64,000 nt of DNA, from positions 914,170 through 978,169 of the forward strand of contig NZ_SIHI01000001.1 of assembly GCF_007859735.1 (NCBI RefSeq), written 5' to 3'. This document shows, in pieces, positions 46,934 through 56,852 of the stretch (within the stretch, counting starts at the first letter, position 1; each line of letters begins with the position of its first letter). The notes beneath the pieces were generated by a model. That model had not been told where the DNA came from, searched no databases, and saw only the letters and a list, made by a program, of their open reading frames with translations. A program made the translations under genes and the position numbers. Source of the DNA: Thalassoglobus neptunius. Its GTDB lineage: Bacteria > Planctomycetota > Planctomycetia > Planctomycetales > Planctomycetaceae.

Positions 46934-47620
46934 TTAAGTGGAAGGCGAGAACGACTGAGCAGTCTCAGTCATCTCGCGAATCGCGTCAGCGTAACTCGAC
47001 TGATCGAAAATCGAACTGCCAGCCACGTAGACATCGACTTGATGCGGAGCGACCAATGGAATGGTTTGAGGACCAATCCCTCCATCGATTGAAACAATCG
47101 CTGTCTCGCCAAAAACTTCTCGCACTTCTGCGACTCGTTCGACGGACTCTGGAATGAAGGATTGTCCGCCGAAACCTGGTTCGACACTCATCACAAGGAC
47201 AATGTCGACCAACCCCTTCAACGATGAAATTGCAGACACTGGCGTTTTCGGGTTCAACGAAATCCCCGCCAGGCTTCCTGCTTCGCGAATCCGTTTCAAA
47301 ATTTCTCTTGGGTCTGGAACCGCTTCAATATGTACGGTGATCCAGTCGCATCCTGCTTTCACATATTCATCGAGGTACTTTTCCGGATCGGAAATCATCA
47401 GATGAGCATCGAGAACCAATTCCGTGCGTTCCCGAACTCGCTGGATGACCATCGGTCCATACGACAAATTTGGAACGAAGTGACCGTCCATGACGTCCAA
47501 ATGAAGAAGGCTCGCTCCGGCTTCTTCCAACCGGACGATTTCACTCTCCATATTTCCGAAGTCGCACTTCAACATCGATGGAGCAACGACTGGAAATTTT
47601 GAGTTCAATTGGCGCGTCAT
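46934..47620 (-). CDS. rpe: ribulose-phosphate 3-epimerase
   Basis: 228 residues, TIM barrel. Interconverts ribulose 5-phosphate and xylulose 5-phosphate in the pentose phosphate or Calvin-type pathways. Signatures are VAPSMLKCDFGNM, LHLDVMDGHFVPN, MSVEPGFGGQSFIP and the phosphate-loop DVYVAGSSIF. ATG 47620 (MTRQLNSKFPV) is preferred over a TTG nine bases earlier. First gene of an apparent two-gene operon with the pseudophosphatase; gap lies 480 bp upstream on the same strand but is separated by a strong terminator. Confidence 0.95.
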   Translation of the reverse strand: MTRQLNSKFPVVAPSMLKCDFGNMESEIVRLEEAGASLLHLDVMDGHFVPNLSYGPMVIQRVRERTELVLDAHLMISDPEKYLDEYVKAGCDWITVHIEAVPDPREILKRIREAGSLAGISLNPKTPVSAISSLKGLVDIVLVMSVEPGFGGQSFIPESVERVAEVREVFGETAIVSIDGGIGPQTIPLVAPHQVDVYVAGSSIFDQSSYADAIREMTETAQSFSPST

Positions 47621-47914
47621 AGAAAGCAAATTCCTGCTATGTTTTCATTCAAAGGAATTCTCTACATCGATCGGCGGGTCGTCTAGTCAAATCACTCCAG
47701 GGCCGAGTCGGATGGCGGAACTCCGGAAATCCCAGAGCAGTTTGTGATTCCGTCCACACTTCAGGGTCGTTTTATTCGAAAAACTGCCGATTGCTTGGTC
47801 CGGACAGTTGGTGCAAACTGATTCGAGCGTTTTCAATGGTTTTGCTGCCCGCGAAAATCGACTTCACTCAGTCAAAACCCTGATTCTCGCGAGGCGGATC
47901 ATTCAGACGATTTT

Positions 47915-47993
47915 AGGAGGATTTCTGAATGTTCAATTCTAGAGCGTCTTGAAGGCCATTTCCAAACATCACTCGAATTGATTGGTGGCCTTC
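47915..47993 (+). ncRNA. possible small RNA: strong SD, 7-codon frame and hairpin
   Basis: AGGAGG (47915-47920) is eight bases before ATG 47929, which opens a 7-codon frame (MFNSRAS, stop 47950-47952). Immediately after, GAAGGCCA (47951-47958) pairs with TGGCCTTC (47986-47993) around inner CCAA/TTGG and TCA/TGA pairs. No downstream forward gene uses it as a leader, so it may be a small RNA or peptide; strictly tentative. Confidence 0.25.
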
Positions 47994-48035
47994 GAAACCG
48001 CACAATTTTTGAGTCTTCCCGCCACTTCAAAAACA

Positions 48036-48074
48036 CCATCAGCCGTGACTGAAGGTTTTCGTCACGGCTGATGG
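48036..48074 (-). terminator. rho-independent terminator of gap
   Basis: CCATCAGCCGTGAC and GTCACGGCTGATGG form a perfect 14-bp stem with an 11-nt loop. On the reverse strand a TGTTTTTG run follows, 27 bp after the gap stop codon. Confidence 0.9.
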
Positions 48075-48100
48075 CTCAAAAAACAGAGACCTTCGGGAAA

Positions 48101-49478
<1,378 letters not shown>

Positions 49479-49682
49479 ATGCCTAAAGCGAAGACACACA
49501 AAGGGATTGCCAAACGGTTCAAAGTAACCGGGTCGGGCAAAAAGGCGAAGCATCGCAGCGCAAATCGCGGTCACATTCTCGGTAAGAAATCGGGAAAGCG
49601 AAAGCGACACTTGCGAAACGGGGGAATTGTAGATGGCGCGAACGCCAGAATGATTGTCGAAGCAGTGCGACCCAGCCTGTAA
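49479..49682 (+). CDS. rpmI: 50S ribosomal protein L35
   Basis: 67 residues, very basic, beginning [20 protein letters not shown] and containing [11 protein letters not shown] and RHLRN, the L35 pattern. Part of the large ribosomal subunit. ATG 49479 is preceded by GTGAGATT; an upstream in-frame ATG at 49455 would add nine residues not seen in L35. infC, which normally precedes rpmI, is not here: the upstream neighbour is gap on the opposite strand. Confidence 0.95.
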   Translation: MPKAKTHKGIAKRFKVTGSGKKAKHRSANRGHILGKKSGKRKRHLRNGGIVDGANARMIVEAVRPSL

Positions 49683-50097
49683 AACGATCGTATCTACGTG
49701 TCTCGACACGTTCTGTAATTTTCCAAATTGGCCGTGCCCGCAGCAACCTTGGCTTTCAAGACGCTGCAACAGTTTCAACAAGAGTCCGCCTTTAACACGG
49801 CGATTCTTCTTTCTTGATTATTTCTCAACTGGCAACTCAATGGAGTTCCCCAGCCTTGATCAAGCAAGCGATCCCGCCAAGTGACGGGCTCTGTTGATCC
49901 AGATTCAGCGAAATTCCGAGCAGTCCGCTGTCAGCGTCTGCATCGATCACCTCGCGAGAGCCTGTTTTCAGGTGCGGCTTCCAACTATTGTTTCAACCAT
50001 CACTTCAAAGAGGACCTGCTTCGGCAGATCCGTTGAACGAGAAGTGATTTCGGTACAGGCAGTATTGAGATACTGCAGTTCAATGAGGTGAGCGAAA
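49683..50097 (+). promoter_or_regulatory. structured leader between rpmI and rplT
   Basis: A 415-bp gap where most bacteria have a few tens of bases. It contains three compact hairpins: ACGTGT-CTCG-ACACGT (49697-49712); a UUCG-capped stem with CTGC/GCAG and a GGA/TCC base (50012-50031); and GCAGTAT-TGAG-ATACTGC (50060-50077). The last ends about 8 bases before the GAGGTGA Shine-Dalgarno of rplT. The arrangement suits a ribosomal-protein-binding (L20) control element, which is inference. Confidence 0.5.
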
Positions 50098-50478
50098 ATG
50101 CGAGTCAGCTACGGAAAAGCACGTCGACGCAAAAAGAAGCGTCTTTTTAAAGAAGCCCGCGGAAATTTCGGGGGTCGGAGTAAACTTTGGCGAACAGTGC
50201 AGGAAACCGTTCTGCGGTCTCGTGCCTACGCTTACCGTGACCGACGAGTCCGTAAACGCGATTTCCGCGCCCTGTGGATTACTCGAATCACAGCTGCTGT
50301 CTCAGCACGTGGACTTCGATACTCCCAGTTCATCTACGGTCTGAAGCTCGCACAGATTGAACTGAACCGTAAAATGCTGAGCGAAATCGCGATTCACGAC
50401 CCAGAGGTCTTCGACGAAATCGTTTCAGTTGTGAAAGAAGCCATCGAAAAGCAAACCAGCGCAGCTGCTGCAGGCTGA
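50098..50478 (+). CDS. rplT: 50S ribosomal protein L20
   Basis: 126 residues, basic N-terminal half ([26 protein letters not shown]) followed by the globular C-terminal part ([39 protein letters not shown]), as in L20. Binds 23S rRNA early in 50S assembly, and in many bacteria represses its own operon. A Shine-Dalgarno GAGGTGA precedes ATG 50098. A Lys/Thr/Ala-rich C-terminal tail extends the usual length slightly. A strong terminator follows. Confidence 0.96.
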   Translation: MRVSYGKARRRKKKRLFKEARGNFGGRSKLWRTVQETVLRSRAYAYRDRRVRKRDFRALWITRITAAVSARGLRYSQFIYGLKLAQIELNRKMLSEIAIHDPEVFDEIVSVVKEAIEKQTSAAAAG

Positions 50479-50593
50479 GGACTTTTCGAGTCGCCACTTC
50501 CGGAATTCGCATGAGCCGACAAGATCGCTTCTGCAAAACCTGATTCCCGAGAAGTGAATAAGAGAGACATCTCTGATTGGCACCACGACATTT

Positions 50594-50633
50594 GAAAGAC
50601 CACGAACAGAAATGTTCGTGGTCTTTCTTTTTT
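50594..50633 (+). terminator. rho-independent terminator of rplT
   Basis: GAAAGACCACGAACA-GAAA-TGTTCGTGGTCTTTC is a perfect 15-bp stem with a tetraloop followed by six T. Confidence 0.93.
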
Positions 50634-50676
50634 AGGCAATCTGCAATTGAGTTCACTGATCGAATTCATTCAACGC

Positions 50677-50716
50677 AAAAAACCCTCGTCAACCAGACAC
50701 GGCTGACGAGGGCTTC
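50677..50716 (-). terminator. rho-independent terminator of the porin gene
   Basis: On the reverse strand CCCTCGTCA pairs with TGACGAGGG (50683-50712), with extra CC/GG pairing inside and a run of six T after. It lies about 30 bp after the porin stop. Confidence 0.92.
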
Positions 50717-50744
50717 TGCATTCCTCAGGATGACGTTTGCCAGA

Positions 50745-52133
50745 CTAGAAGGTCAGGATCGCATCGACACCGAAGATTCCTTTTCCTGCGTTCTCGATTC
50801 CTGCGTTGTCATTACCTGGATCCCACTGGTAGCGGAGTTCAGGACGAACAACGAGGTTCGGAGTTGGTCGGTAGTTCACACCACCGGTCAGAGCGTAAAC
50901 GCTGGCTCCGTTTGACTTCCACCATTCTGCACGACCACCGACACCGAAGCATTCGTTGACGGAGTAGAGCAGGTATTGGTTGAGGCCAATTGTTTCGTTA
51001 CCGTCTTCGAACCCGATCAGGTTGTCGTTGGCGTCGGTAACGCGGTTATCAGAGTTCAGCAGGTCAGACTGGATGACCCAGTTCAACTTGTCAGACAGAG
51101 CAACGTCGACAACGATCGACTGTGAGTATCCATCGCCGATCCATCCGAAGTCACCAGCGGTGATGATGTGGGTGAACGAGATGTTATCCCCAATTCCGAA
51201 CGAGTATCCGCCGAGGAAGCTGTTTCCCTTTTTGCCGAACTGATCGAACTGGTTGAAACCGGTATCCCATCCAAGTGTCCATCCCCCGTAGAGGGTGACA
51301 TTGTCGGAAGCACTGTATGTGGCCAATGCACCGGTGTGAGTAAACGCTTCACTGTTGTACATGGTGAAAGCGTGTGAGAAGAAGAAGTTGTCGGGAGCAG
51401 TCACCACTTCGTACCCGAGGAGGGTGTAGAAGTGACCAGCTTTGATCGACCAGTCTCCGAATGCAACTTCCCCGTACAACTGTGGAATGGCGAAGCCGAA
51501 TTGACCGTGGTCGAATCCGTTTTCGTAGTCCCAGTTTCCTGGCTCGTTACCGAAAGCTTGTGTGTCGTTAGCATCCAGACCGTACATGAAGTCTCCGCGG
51601 AAACCCCAGTCAAATCCGTTGCTGCCGTCGGCAACTTTTTCGGCGTACAACCATGCCTGGTGTGTCGCCCATTTGTTTGGACGAGTGTTGAACAGGCCAG
51701 TTGAGCGGCTGGTGTAACCAGACTGCAACCATCCACCAATATCGATTGGGGAGCACTCACCACAAAGGGTCGTGCCCAGATCGAAACCGCAACCTTCCCA
51801 CAGGTAGCAGCTTGAGCAGCTGTCACAGCCACCGCTGGCATCACAGCTATCGCTACAGAAGTTAAAGCAGTCGAGTCCACCGAACAGGTTGAAACACCCG
51901 CCGAGACCACATCCAGGTTCGCAGACACTGTCGCATCCCAGGCCATCGCACGGATCTGCGTCACACAAAGGTGCGCATTCGTGGTTGATCTGTTGAACCA
52001 GTCCTCCTTGCTGTGCGCCGAGAATAGAATCGGCTCGTTGCACAAATTGGTTCTCCTGTGCACTTGCGCTCGTCGCAAGTCCACAGGCGGCTGTCAATGT
52101 CAACAGCCATCGTGTTGTGTTGACTTTCCTCAT
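50745..52133 (-). CDS. beta-barrel porin (BBP2-type) with Cys-rich N-terminal segment
   Basis: 462 residues. A Sec signal peptide ends in ATSASAQ. Residues ~50-130 contain roughly twenty Cys in CD/CE/GC-type clusters (CDADPCDGLGCDSVCEPGCG, FCSDSCDASGGCDSC). From IGGWLQSGYTSRSTG onward the protein alternates aromatic and Gly strands and ends GVDAILTF, with a C-terminal Phe as expected for an outer-membrane barrel. This matches planctomycete BBP2-type porins. The Cys segment could crosslink the envelope or bind metal. It has a dedicated terminator and a hairpin in the 5' leader, suggesting high, regulated expression. Confidence 0.88.
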   Translation of the reverse strand: MRKVNTTRWLLTLTAACGLATSASAQENQFVQRADSILGAQQGGLVQQINHECAPLCDADPCDGLGCDSVCEPGCGLGGCFNLFGGLDCFNFCSDSCDASGGCDSCSSCYLWEGCGFDLGTTLCGECSPIDIGGWLQSGYTSRSTGLFNTRPNKWATHQAWLYAEKVADGSNGFDWGFRGDFMYGLDANDTQAFGNEPGNWDYENGFDHGQFGFAIPQLYGEVAFGDWSIKAGHFYTLLGYEVVTAPDNFFFSHAFTMYNSEAFTHTGALATYSASDNVTLYGGWTLGWDTGFNQFDQFGKKGNSFLGGYSFGIGDNISFTHIITAGDFGWIGDGYSQSIVVDVALSDKLNWVIQSDLLNSDNRVTDANDNLIGFEDGNETIGLNQYLLYSVNECFGVGGRAEWWKSNGASVYALTGGVNYRPTPNLVVRPELRYQWDPGNDNAGIENAGKGIFGVDAILTF

Positions 52134-52514
52134 CGTCGGTTACTCCTAGTCACCTGTTGGAATTCGCGAGCACACGAATTCCGGTTTGCAGACAGTCGTT
52201 TCGTTCCTGGTCAAGATTCCCGGAAGGAGACTCCTTTTGTGACCGACAGCAACAACTGCCATCACTCACCTCCTGAGAATATTGAGCGCATCCAAAGGAA
52301 CCACTCTAGCTCGTGAAATCGGTAATCACCGCACGATGAAATCGCTCTTTCATGAGAGCGCGATTCAAGCGTTGTAATCCGCAAAGTTTCACGTCTGGAG
52401 CCCCCGACACCCTTCCAATCCGGCTCTCAGACGCGAAAATGGCAGAGAATCGGCGGATACCGCCTCCTCAGCCCTCAGGTTGGGTCTGTAATTCCACCAT
52501 TTCACGGAGTGAAG
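52134..52514. other. 381-bp divergent region between porin and cytochrome genes
   Basis: Carries the porin promoter/leader with AGGAGT Shine-Dalgarno at its edge, the GGAATTCG hairpin (52159-52182) and a CGCTCT-TTCATG-AGAGCG inverted repeat (52343-52360). No gene was recognised. Confidence 0.5.
52159..52182 (-). promoter_or_regulatory. hairpin in the porin 5' leader
   Basis: GGAATTCG and CGAATTCC form a perfect 8-bp stem with an 8-nt loop, flanked by further G-T pairs, ending 26 bp before the porin start. Probably a translation or mRNA-stability element, or an operator. Confidence 0.45.
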
Positions 52515-54119
52515 ATGTTTACGGTGAAAGGGATTTTCTGCCCAGTGAACGCCAAGATTGTTATATCCTGCATAATCGGACCTCTGACCTGTCTGGCCCT
52601 CACCGGATGTCGGCCGAAACCGCAGGACGGTAAGGATTTAAACAACCCGGAAACTTCCGAGACCCATCAATCAACTCCACTCTTTGAAGGGTGGGAGAAC
52701 CCATCAGCGGTCTTTGTTTTTTCCGGTGATGAATCGGGCTATCTCGAACCCTGTGGATGCTCCGAACGCCAGTCCGGTGGATTCGCTCGCAGGGCCGATT
52801 TGATTCGCCAAATCGAGGACGAACGCAGCTGGCCTGTGACCGCCTTTGATGTCGGAGGAATTCTCGATCTCGATCGGATCACCTATCCGCAATCGAAGAT
52901 CAAATTCTTGAGAATGCTCGATGGCTTCAATCGCATGGGCTATCAGGGTCTGGCCCTTGGTCGAGAAGAACTCCTCCTCGGTCCGGCCGCGATCTTCGAA
53001 GCTCACACTCAGCTGACGAGCAACGAAGACTTTGATGTTCCGTTCATGGCGAGCAATGTCACGTTCTACGGAACCAAAGATCTCGGGACTCCGATCAGTT
53101 CGCGAATTGTCGAGGTTGGCAACAAACGAATCGGAGTGATTGCCATCGTCGGAGAGACGACTCGCAAGAAGCTCGATGAAACAGGTGTAACTCGTGACGA
53201 GAACGAACTGAAGATTGACGCCGTTGACGAATCACTTCGCGCAGCTCTGGATGGATTGAAGGAAGAGCAACCGAATTTGATCATCCTGCTGTCCCATTCT
53301 GAAATCGATGAGTCGATTCGCATTGCCGAGCAGTTTCCCGAAATTCCGATCATCGTCACTGCAGGCGGTGCAGAAGATCCTCGACTCGAACCGACCATGG
53401 TGGGCGAAACGATGGTTGTGGAAGTCGGTCGTAAAGGCAAAAACGTGGCTGTCGTAGCTCTCATGGGCGACGGAAACTTGAAGCATGAAATCGTCGAACT
53501 CGATATGGATCGATTCGACCTCGATCCGCGAATGACCGAGTTGATGCGTGATTATCAAAACGATCTCGAAGCAGCTTACGATCAACTCATCAGCGACGAT
53601 CTGGCGGTCAGCCATTCCCGGTCTTCCACATTTATGGGAGCGGAAACGTGCAAAGAGTGCCATAAAGGAGCCTATGAAGTCTGGAACAAGTCTCGCCATT
53701 CTCACGCACTCGACAGTCTTGTGGAGGGGCGGGAGAGTTATGGTGATGCCTGGGTGAGCCGAATCCACGATCCCGAGTGCCTGACGTGTCACACGACAGG
53801 CTGGGACCAGCAAGCGGCGCTACGTTTTCGTTCAGGGTTTGCAAGCTTAGAGAAGACTCCGCATCTTGCCGGGAATCAGTGCGAAAACTGTCACGGACCC
53901 GCTTCAGAACATGTTGAGCTGGAGAAGTCGATTCTCGCTGGGGCATCGCTCACTCCTGAACTCACCGCCGATCGGAACGCATCGATGCAGGAACTCCGAC
54001 TCAGCCTCGCCGAGGCGAAGAAGAATGTCTGCATCAAATGCCACGATCACGACAACAGCCCGAACTTCAACTTCGAAACTTATTGGCCGAAGGTCAATCA
54101 CTCGGGGCTGCGAAATTGA
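52515..54119 (+). CDS. tetrahaem cytochrome c fused to 5'-nucleotidase-like domain, lipoprotein
   Basis: 534 residues. A signal peptide with lipobox LTGC (Cys32) precedes an N-terminal domain resembling the UshA/SoxB metallophosphoesterase fold (SGGFARRADLIRQ, LLSHSE). The usual metal motifs are altered: D-x-H reads GDESG, GNHE reads GREE, and GHxH is lost, while CGCS is a new Cys pair. The C-terminal ~160 residues have four CxxCH sites (CKECH, CLTCH, CENCH, CIKCH). It is likely a membrane-anchored periplasmic electron carrier. The ATG at 52515 follows GGAG; GTG 52509 is an alternative. Confidence 0.87.
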   Translation: MFTVKGIFCPVNAKIVISCIIGPLTCLALTGCRPKPQDGKDLNNPETSETHQSTPLFEGWENPSAVFVFSGDESGYLEPCGCSERQSGGFARRADLIRQIEDERSWPVTAFDVGGILDLDRITYPQSKIKFLRMLDGFNRMGYQGLALGREELLLGPAAIFEAHTQLTSNEDFDVPFMASNVTFYGTKDLGTPISSRIVEVGNKRIGVIAIVGETTRKKLDETGVTRDENELKIDAVDESLRAALDGLKEEQPNLIILLSHSEIDESIRIAEQFPEIPIIVTAGGAEDPRLEPTMVGETMVVEVGRKGKNVAVVALMGDGNLKHEIVELDMDRFDLDPRMTELMRDYQNDLEAAYDQLISDDLAVSHSRSSTFMGAETCKECHKGAYEVWNKSRHSHALDSLVEGRESYGDAWVSRIHDPECLTCHTTGWDQQAALRFRSGFASLEKTPHLAGNQCENCHGPASEHVELEKSILAGASLTPELTADRNASMQELRLSLAEAKKNVCIKCHDHDNSPNFNFETYWPKVNHSGLRN

Positions 54120-54246
54120 GAATGACGCACCGGTCGTTCATCAAATCGATTTGCGCAAACTAGTGACTCGTTCAAGAAGAGGCGACGGAAATTAGCTGAC
54201 TTGGACCTCGCAGCGAGTGTCGCACTGCTGACAGCTTGGAGATTGA

Positions 54247-54268
54247 GGAGGGGAAACACTTCCCCTTC
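54247..54268. terminator. terminator-like hairpin between convergent genes
   Basis: GGAGGGGAA-ACAC-TTCCCCTTC gives a 7-bp perfect stem with a tetraloop, extended by G-T and G-C pairs, between the cytochrome (forward) and cdsA (reverse). Confidence 0.5.
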
Positions 54269-54290
54269 CAGACTCTTCCACGACCGGCGG

Positions 54291-55181
54291 TCACTCCGCC
54301 CACGTTGCAAGCGGCAGGACTTTCCACAAGAGATAGGCGGCTGGACCGGCGTAGATGACGCTGTCGAGAACGTCGAGGAGACCGCCGAAACCCGGAAAGA
54401 GGGCGGCGGAATCTTTCTTTCCGGCTTCCCGCTTGAGGAAGGATTCCACCAGGTCGCCGACCAAACCGACGACACCGATGATGCACCCATAGATCACTGA
54501 GAAATACCACGGAGGTGCGGTCCAGCTTGAATCGAACAGCGGAGTGGCGAATTGGAGCCACAGCAAGCCGCAGATTCCTGCTCCAAGGAATGCTCCAACT
54601 CCTCCAGCGAGTGTCTTCCCCGGACTCAGGTGTGGTGCAAGTTTTCGTTTCCCGAAGATCTTCCCGACGGAGAATGCCCCGACATCTCCGCCTTTGGCAC
54701 AGACCACAAGAGACCCCAGAACCAGATACCCGGCATCCATCCCGGCCACCCATCGGAGTTGAGTGGTGATTGCAAGAAGCACGCCGACATAGCTGACGAT
54801 CAAAATCTCGGTGCCAAGTGTTTCAATGTTTCCGCCCGGGCCGCGAAATCGTGCTGCTTCCGAGGCACATAAGAGCAAGACCGCAAACGAATACACAAGC
54901 GCAATCATCTCCATGGCTGCGCTGACATCGCAATCCCCTTTCAAATGGGGGATCCAGCCAGCGAACACGATTGCAGCTGCGCAGCTGAAGATGATCGGGA
55001 GCTGAAGCCGCTTCGATCGGTCGCGGAAGAGATCGGTACACTCCCAGACACTTCGAATCGCGAGTATCTCAGACAAGATCAGAAGATACAGCCCGGAACA
55101 GCCGACGTGTGCATCGAGATAGAAGACAAAAACCAGGAGCGGGATGAGGACCGCTGAGACCGCGAATCGCCAAGCGAGCAT
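54291..55181 (-). CDS. cdsA: phosphatidate cytidylyltransferase
   Basis: 296-residue integral membrane enzyme that makes CDP-diacylglycerol from phosphatidate and CTP, the precursor of bacterial phospholipids. About seven or eight hydrophobic helices. The C-terminal signature reads GDLVESFLKREAGKKDSAALFPGFGGLLDVLDS, with the Ser, Lys-Arg and Lys-Asp in place. It is divergent from the GT4 gene. uppS and dxr, often beside cdsA, are absent. Confidence 0.93.
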   Translation of the reverse strand: MLAWRFAVSAVLIPLLVFVFYLDAHVGCSGLYLLILSEILAIRSVWECTDLFRDRSKRLQLPIIFSCAAAIVFAGWIPHLKGDCDVSAAMEMIALVYSFAVLLLCASEAARFRGPGGNIETLGTEILIVSYVGVLLAITTQLRWVAGMDAGYLVLGSLVVCAKGGDVGAFSVGKIFGKRKLAPHLSPGKTLAGGVGAFLGAGICGLLWLQFATPLFDSSWTAPPWYFSVIYGCIIGVVGLVGDLVESFLKREAGKKDSAALFPGFGGLLDVLDSVIYAGPAAYLLWKVLPLATWAE

Positions 55182-55577
55182 AAATGGTCAAACAAGGATT
55201 AGAGGAGACATATATTCCGCACGAAACGCTGGTCAGCACCTTCAATGGGACTCATCCAGGATTGGAATCGATCTCAACTGTGGATGTCTGGAAATTCGAT
55301 CTTCCATCGTGACGCAGCGCTACGACCGACAGCGGACCATTTGAGTTCACATTTTGAGCGGGTACTGAGTGTTCGCAGTATCACGTCCGCCACGACGAAA
55401 CGCAACCTGTCGTAACAGGCTTTCGAAGACGTTCTCAACGAGAGGATTCACTCCGCTGTGCGAGTTGAGTACGATTTCCTCCGATCATCACCATTCCTCG
55501 CCGCAGTTGATGCGATTGCTCGTTCAGATTCGCTAATTTCTTGTCGCTGGCCTCTTTTCGAAACAAGCCTTTTCCAC
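55182..55577. other. 396-bp divergent region between cdsA and GT4 gene
   Basis: Promoters for both genes. No gene. A CTCAAC/GTTGAG inverted repeat with a long spacer near 55435-55470 is the only structure noticed, and I cannot say it is functional. Confidence 0.35.
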
Positions 55578-56852
55578 ATGGCTGACACTTCTCGACTGAA
55601 AGTCTGCATTGTCGCAATCAACGCCTATCCGGCGATTGACGATCAGGTGCCGGGGACCTTTGGAGGCATCGAGACGCGGTCCTGGTTGATGGCTCGGGCA
55701 TTGGCTCGGTTGCCGGACCTCGAAGTTTCGTTTGTCGTCAGACATTGGGCCCCGCTTCGTCAGAATGAATATGAAGGTGTGAAGCTGCACCTGATCCGTG
55801 ACCGTTTATTTCAGCAGCGTGATTCGCTCTTGTCGCGACTGGAGCGAACGTCTGGATTTCCGGGCTTCAAGCTTCGTCACCCGCACTTGAGCGACGCTTT
55901 TTATCTTCCACTCCTCGCGGGCATGAAATTCCTGCGAGGCAAAAACGATCCGCTTCGGCCTTCTCAACTGTTGCAACAAATTGACTGCGATCTCTTTCTT
56001 TCGTTTGGCGTTCAAAGCCATTCTGCAACGGTGATCTCATCCGCACATTCAACAGATCGCCCTGCGGTGCTGTTTCTCGGTTCCGACAGTGATCTCGATG
56101 AACGGTACATGCCCGGCAACAACTACACGAGTGTTTATCGCGATTCCGGAGACATCTGTTATCACGTCATCCAAGAGGCGGATGAAATCCTGTGCCAAAC
56201 TCCACGTCAGCGAGAACTGCTGAGTTCAAGATTTGACCGAAACGGAACAGTCATTCCGAATCCGATTGACCTCGAACAATGGGATCGACTCGCGAAGGCT
56301 CCGATTCGTGTTCCACTCGAATCAACACCTTACGCGCTTTGGGTTGGCCGCGCGGACCCGGTTCACAAACAGCCTCAACATTTGATTGAGCTGGCCAAAC
56401 TCTGCCCTGAGGTTCGTTTCCTGATGATCATGAATCCTCGCGACGACGTTTGCGAAGCCCGAATTCGCGAGACAGCCGCGAGCAACGTTCAAATTGTGGA
56501 TCGCGTCCCGTTCTCGGAAATGCCAGCGCTCTACAACAAGGCTTCGATGTTCATCAACACGTCCTCGCTGGAAGGATTTCCGAACACCTTTCTCCAAGCG
56601 GCAGCGAGTGCGATTCCCGTCCTGTCGTTAAATGTCGAAGGAGAATTCCTCGAACGAACACAGGCAGGATTTTGTGCGAACGGAGATCTGAACGCACTCG
56701 CAGACCACGTCCGGACTCTTTGGAGTGAGCCGCAGGACTTCTCTCAGGCAAGACGCTACGTCGAACAGCATCACAACATTGAGCAAACGACTCGACTGCT
56801 CGCTGATTCACTCCGATCCACTTACTCGAGTTGGACTTCGCGGACCTTGTGA
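55578..56852 (+). CDS. glycosyltransferase family 4 (GT-B)
   Basis: 424-residue GT-B retaining transferase. A Rossmann N-terminus (SRLKVCIVAINAYP) with a GTFGGIETRSW donor-side loop, a C-terminal domain with GTVIPNPIDLEQWDR, YALWVGRADPVHKQP and the EX7E-type catalytic region SSLEGFPNTFLQAAA. Transfers a sugar from a nucleotide donor onto a glycan or lipid acceptor; identity unknown. ATG 55578 (MADTSRLKVC) is chosen over an upstream in-frame reading with no family match. Its last 45 bases overlap the convergent hydrolase gene. Confidence 0.9.
   Translation: MADTSRLKVCIVAINAYPAIDDQVPGTFGGIETRSWLMARALARLPDLEVSFVVRHWAPLRQNEYEGVKLHLIRDRLFQQRDSLLSRLERTSGFPGFKLRHPHLSDAFYLPLLAGMKFLRGKNDPLRPSQLLQQIDCDLFLSFGVQSHSATVISSAHSTDRPAVLFLGSDSDLDERYMPGNNYTSVYRDSGDICYHVIQEADEILCQTPRQRELLSSRFDRNGTVIPNPIDLEQWDRLAKAPIRVPLESTPYALWVGRADPVHKQPQHLIELAKLCPEVRFLMIMNPRDDVCEARIRETAASNVQIVDRVPFSEMPALYNKASMFINTSSLEGFPNTFLQAAASAIPVLSLNVEGEFLERTQAGFCANGDLNALADHVRTLWSEPQDFSQARRYVEQHHNIEQTTRLLADSLRSTYSSWTSRTL

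Larger units (their letters stand above)
47621..48100. other. 480-bp region between gap and rpe
   Basis: Contains the gap terminator (48036-48074) and, on the forward strand, the strong Shine-Dalgarno with a 7-codon frame and hairpin listed at 47915-47993. The reverse strand holds the rpe promoter region. Confidence 0.5.

Noticed and set aside
49894-50091. A 65-residue reading frame between rpmI and rplT
   Set aside because: The frame overlaps the hairpins and its codon use is unlike neighbouring genes; better explained as non-coding leader.
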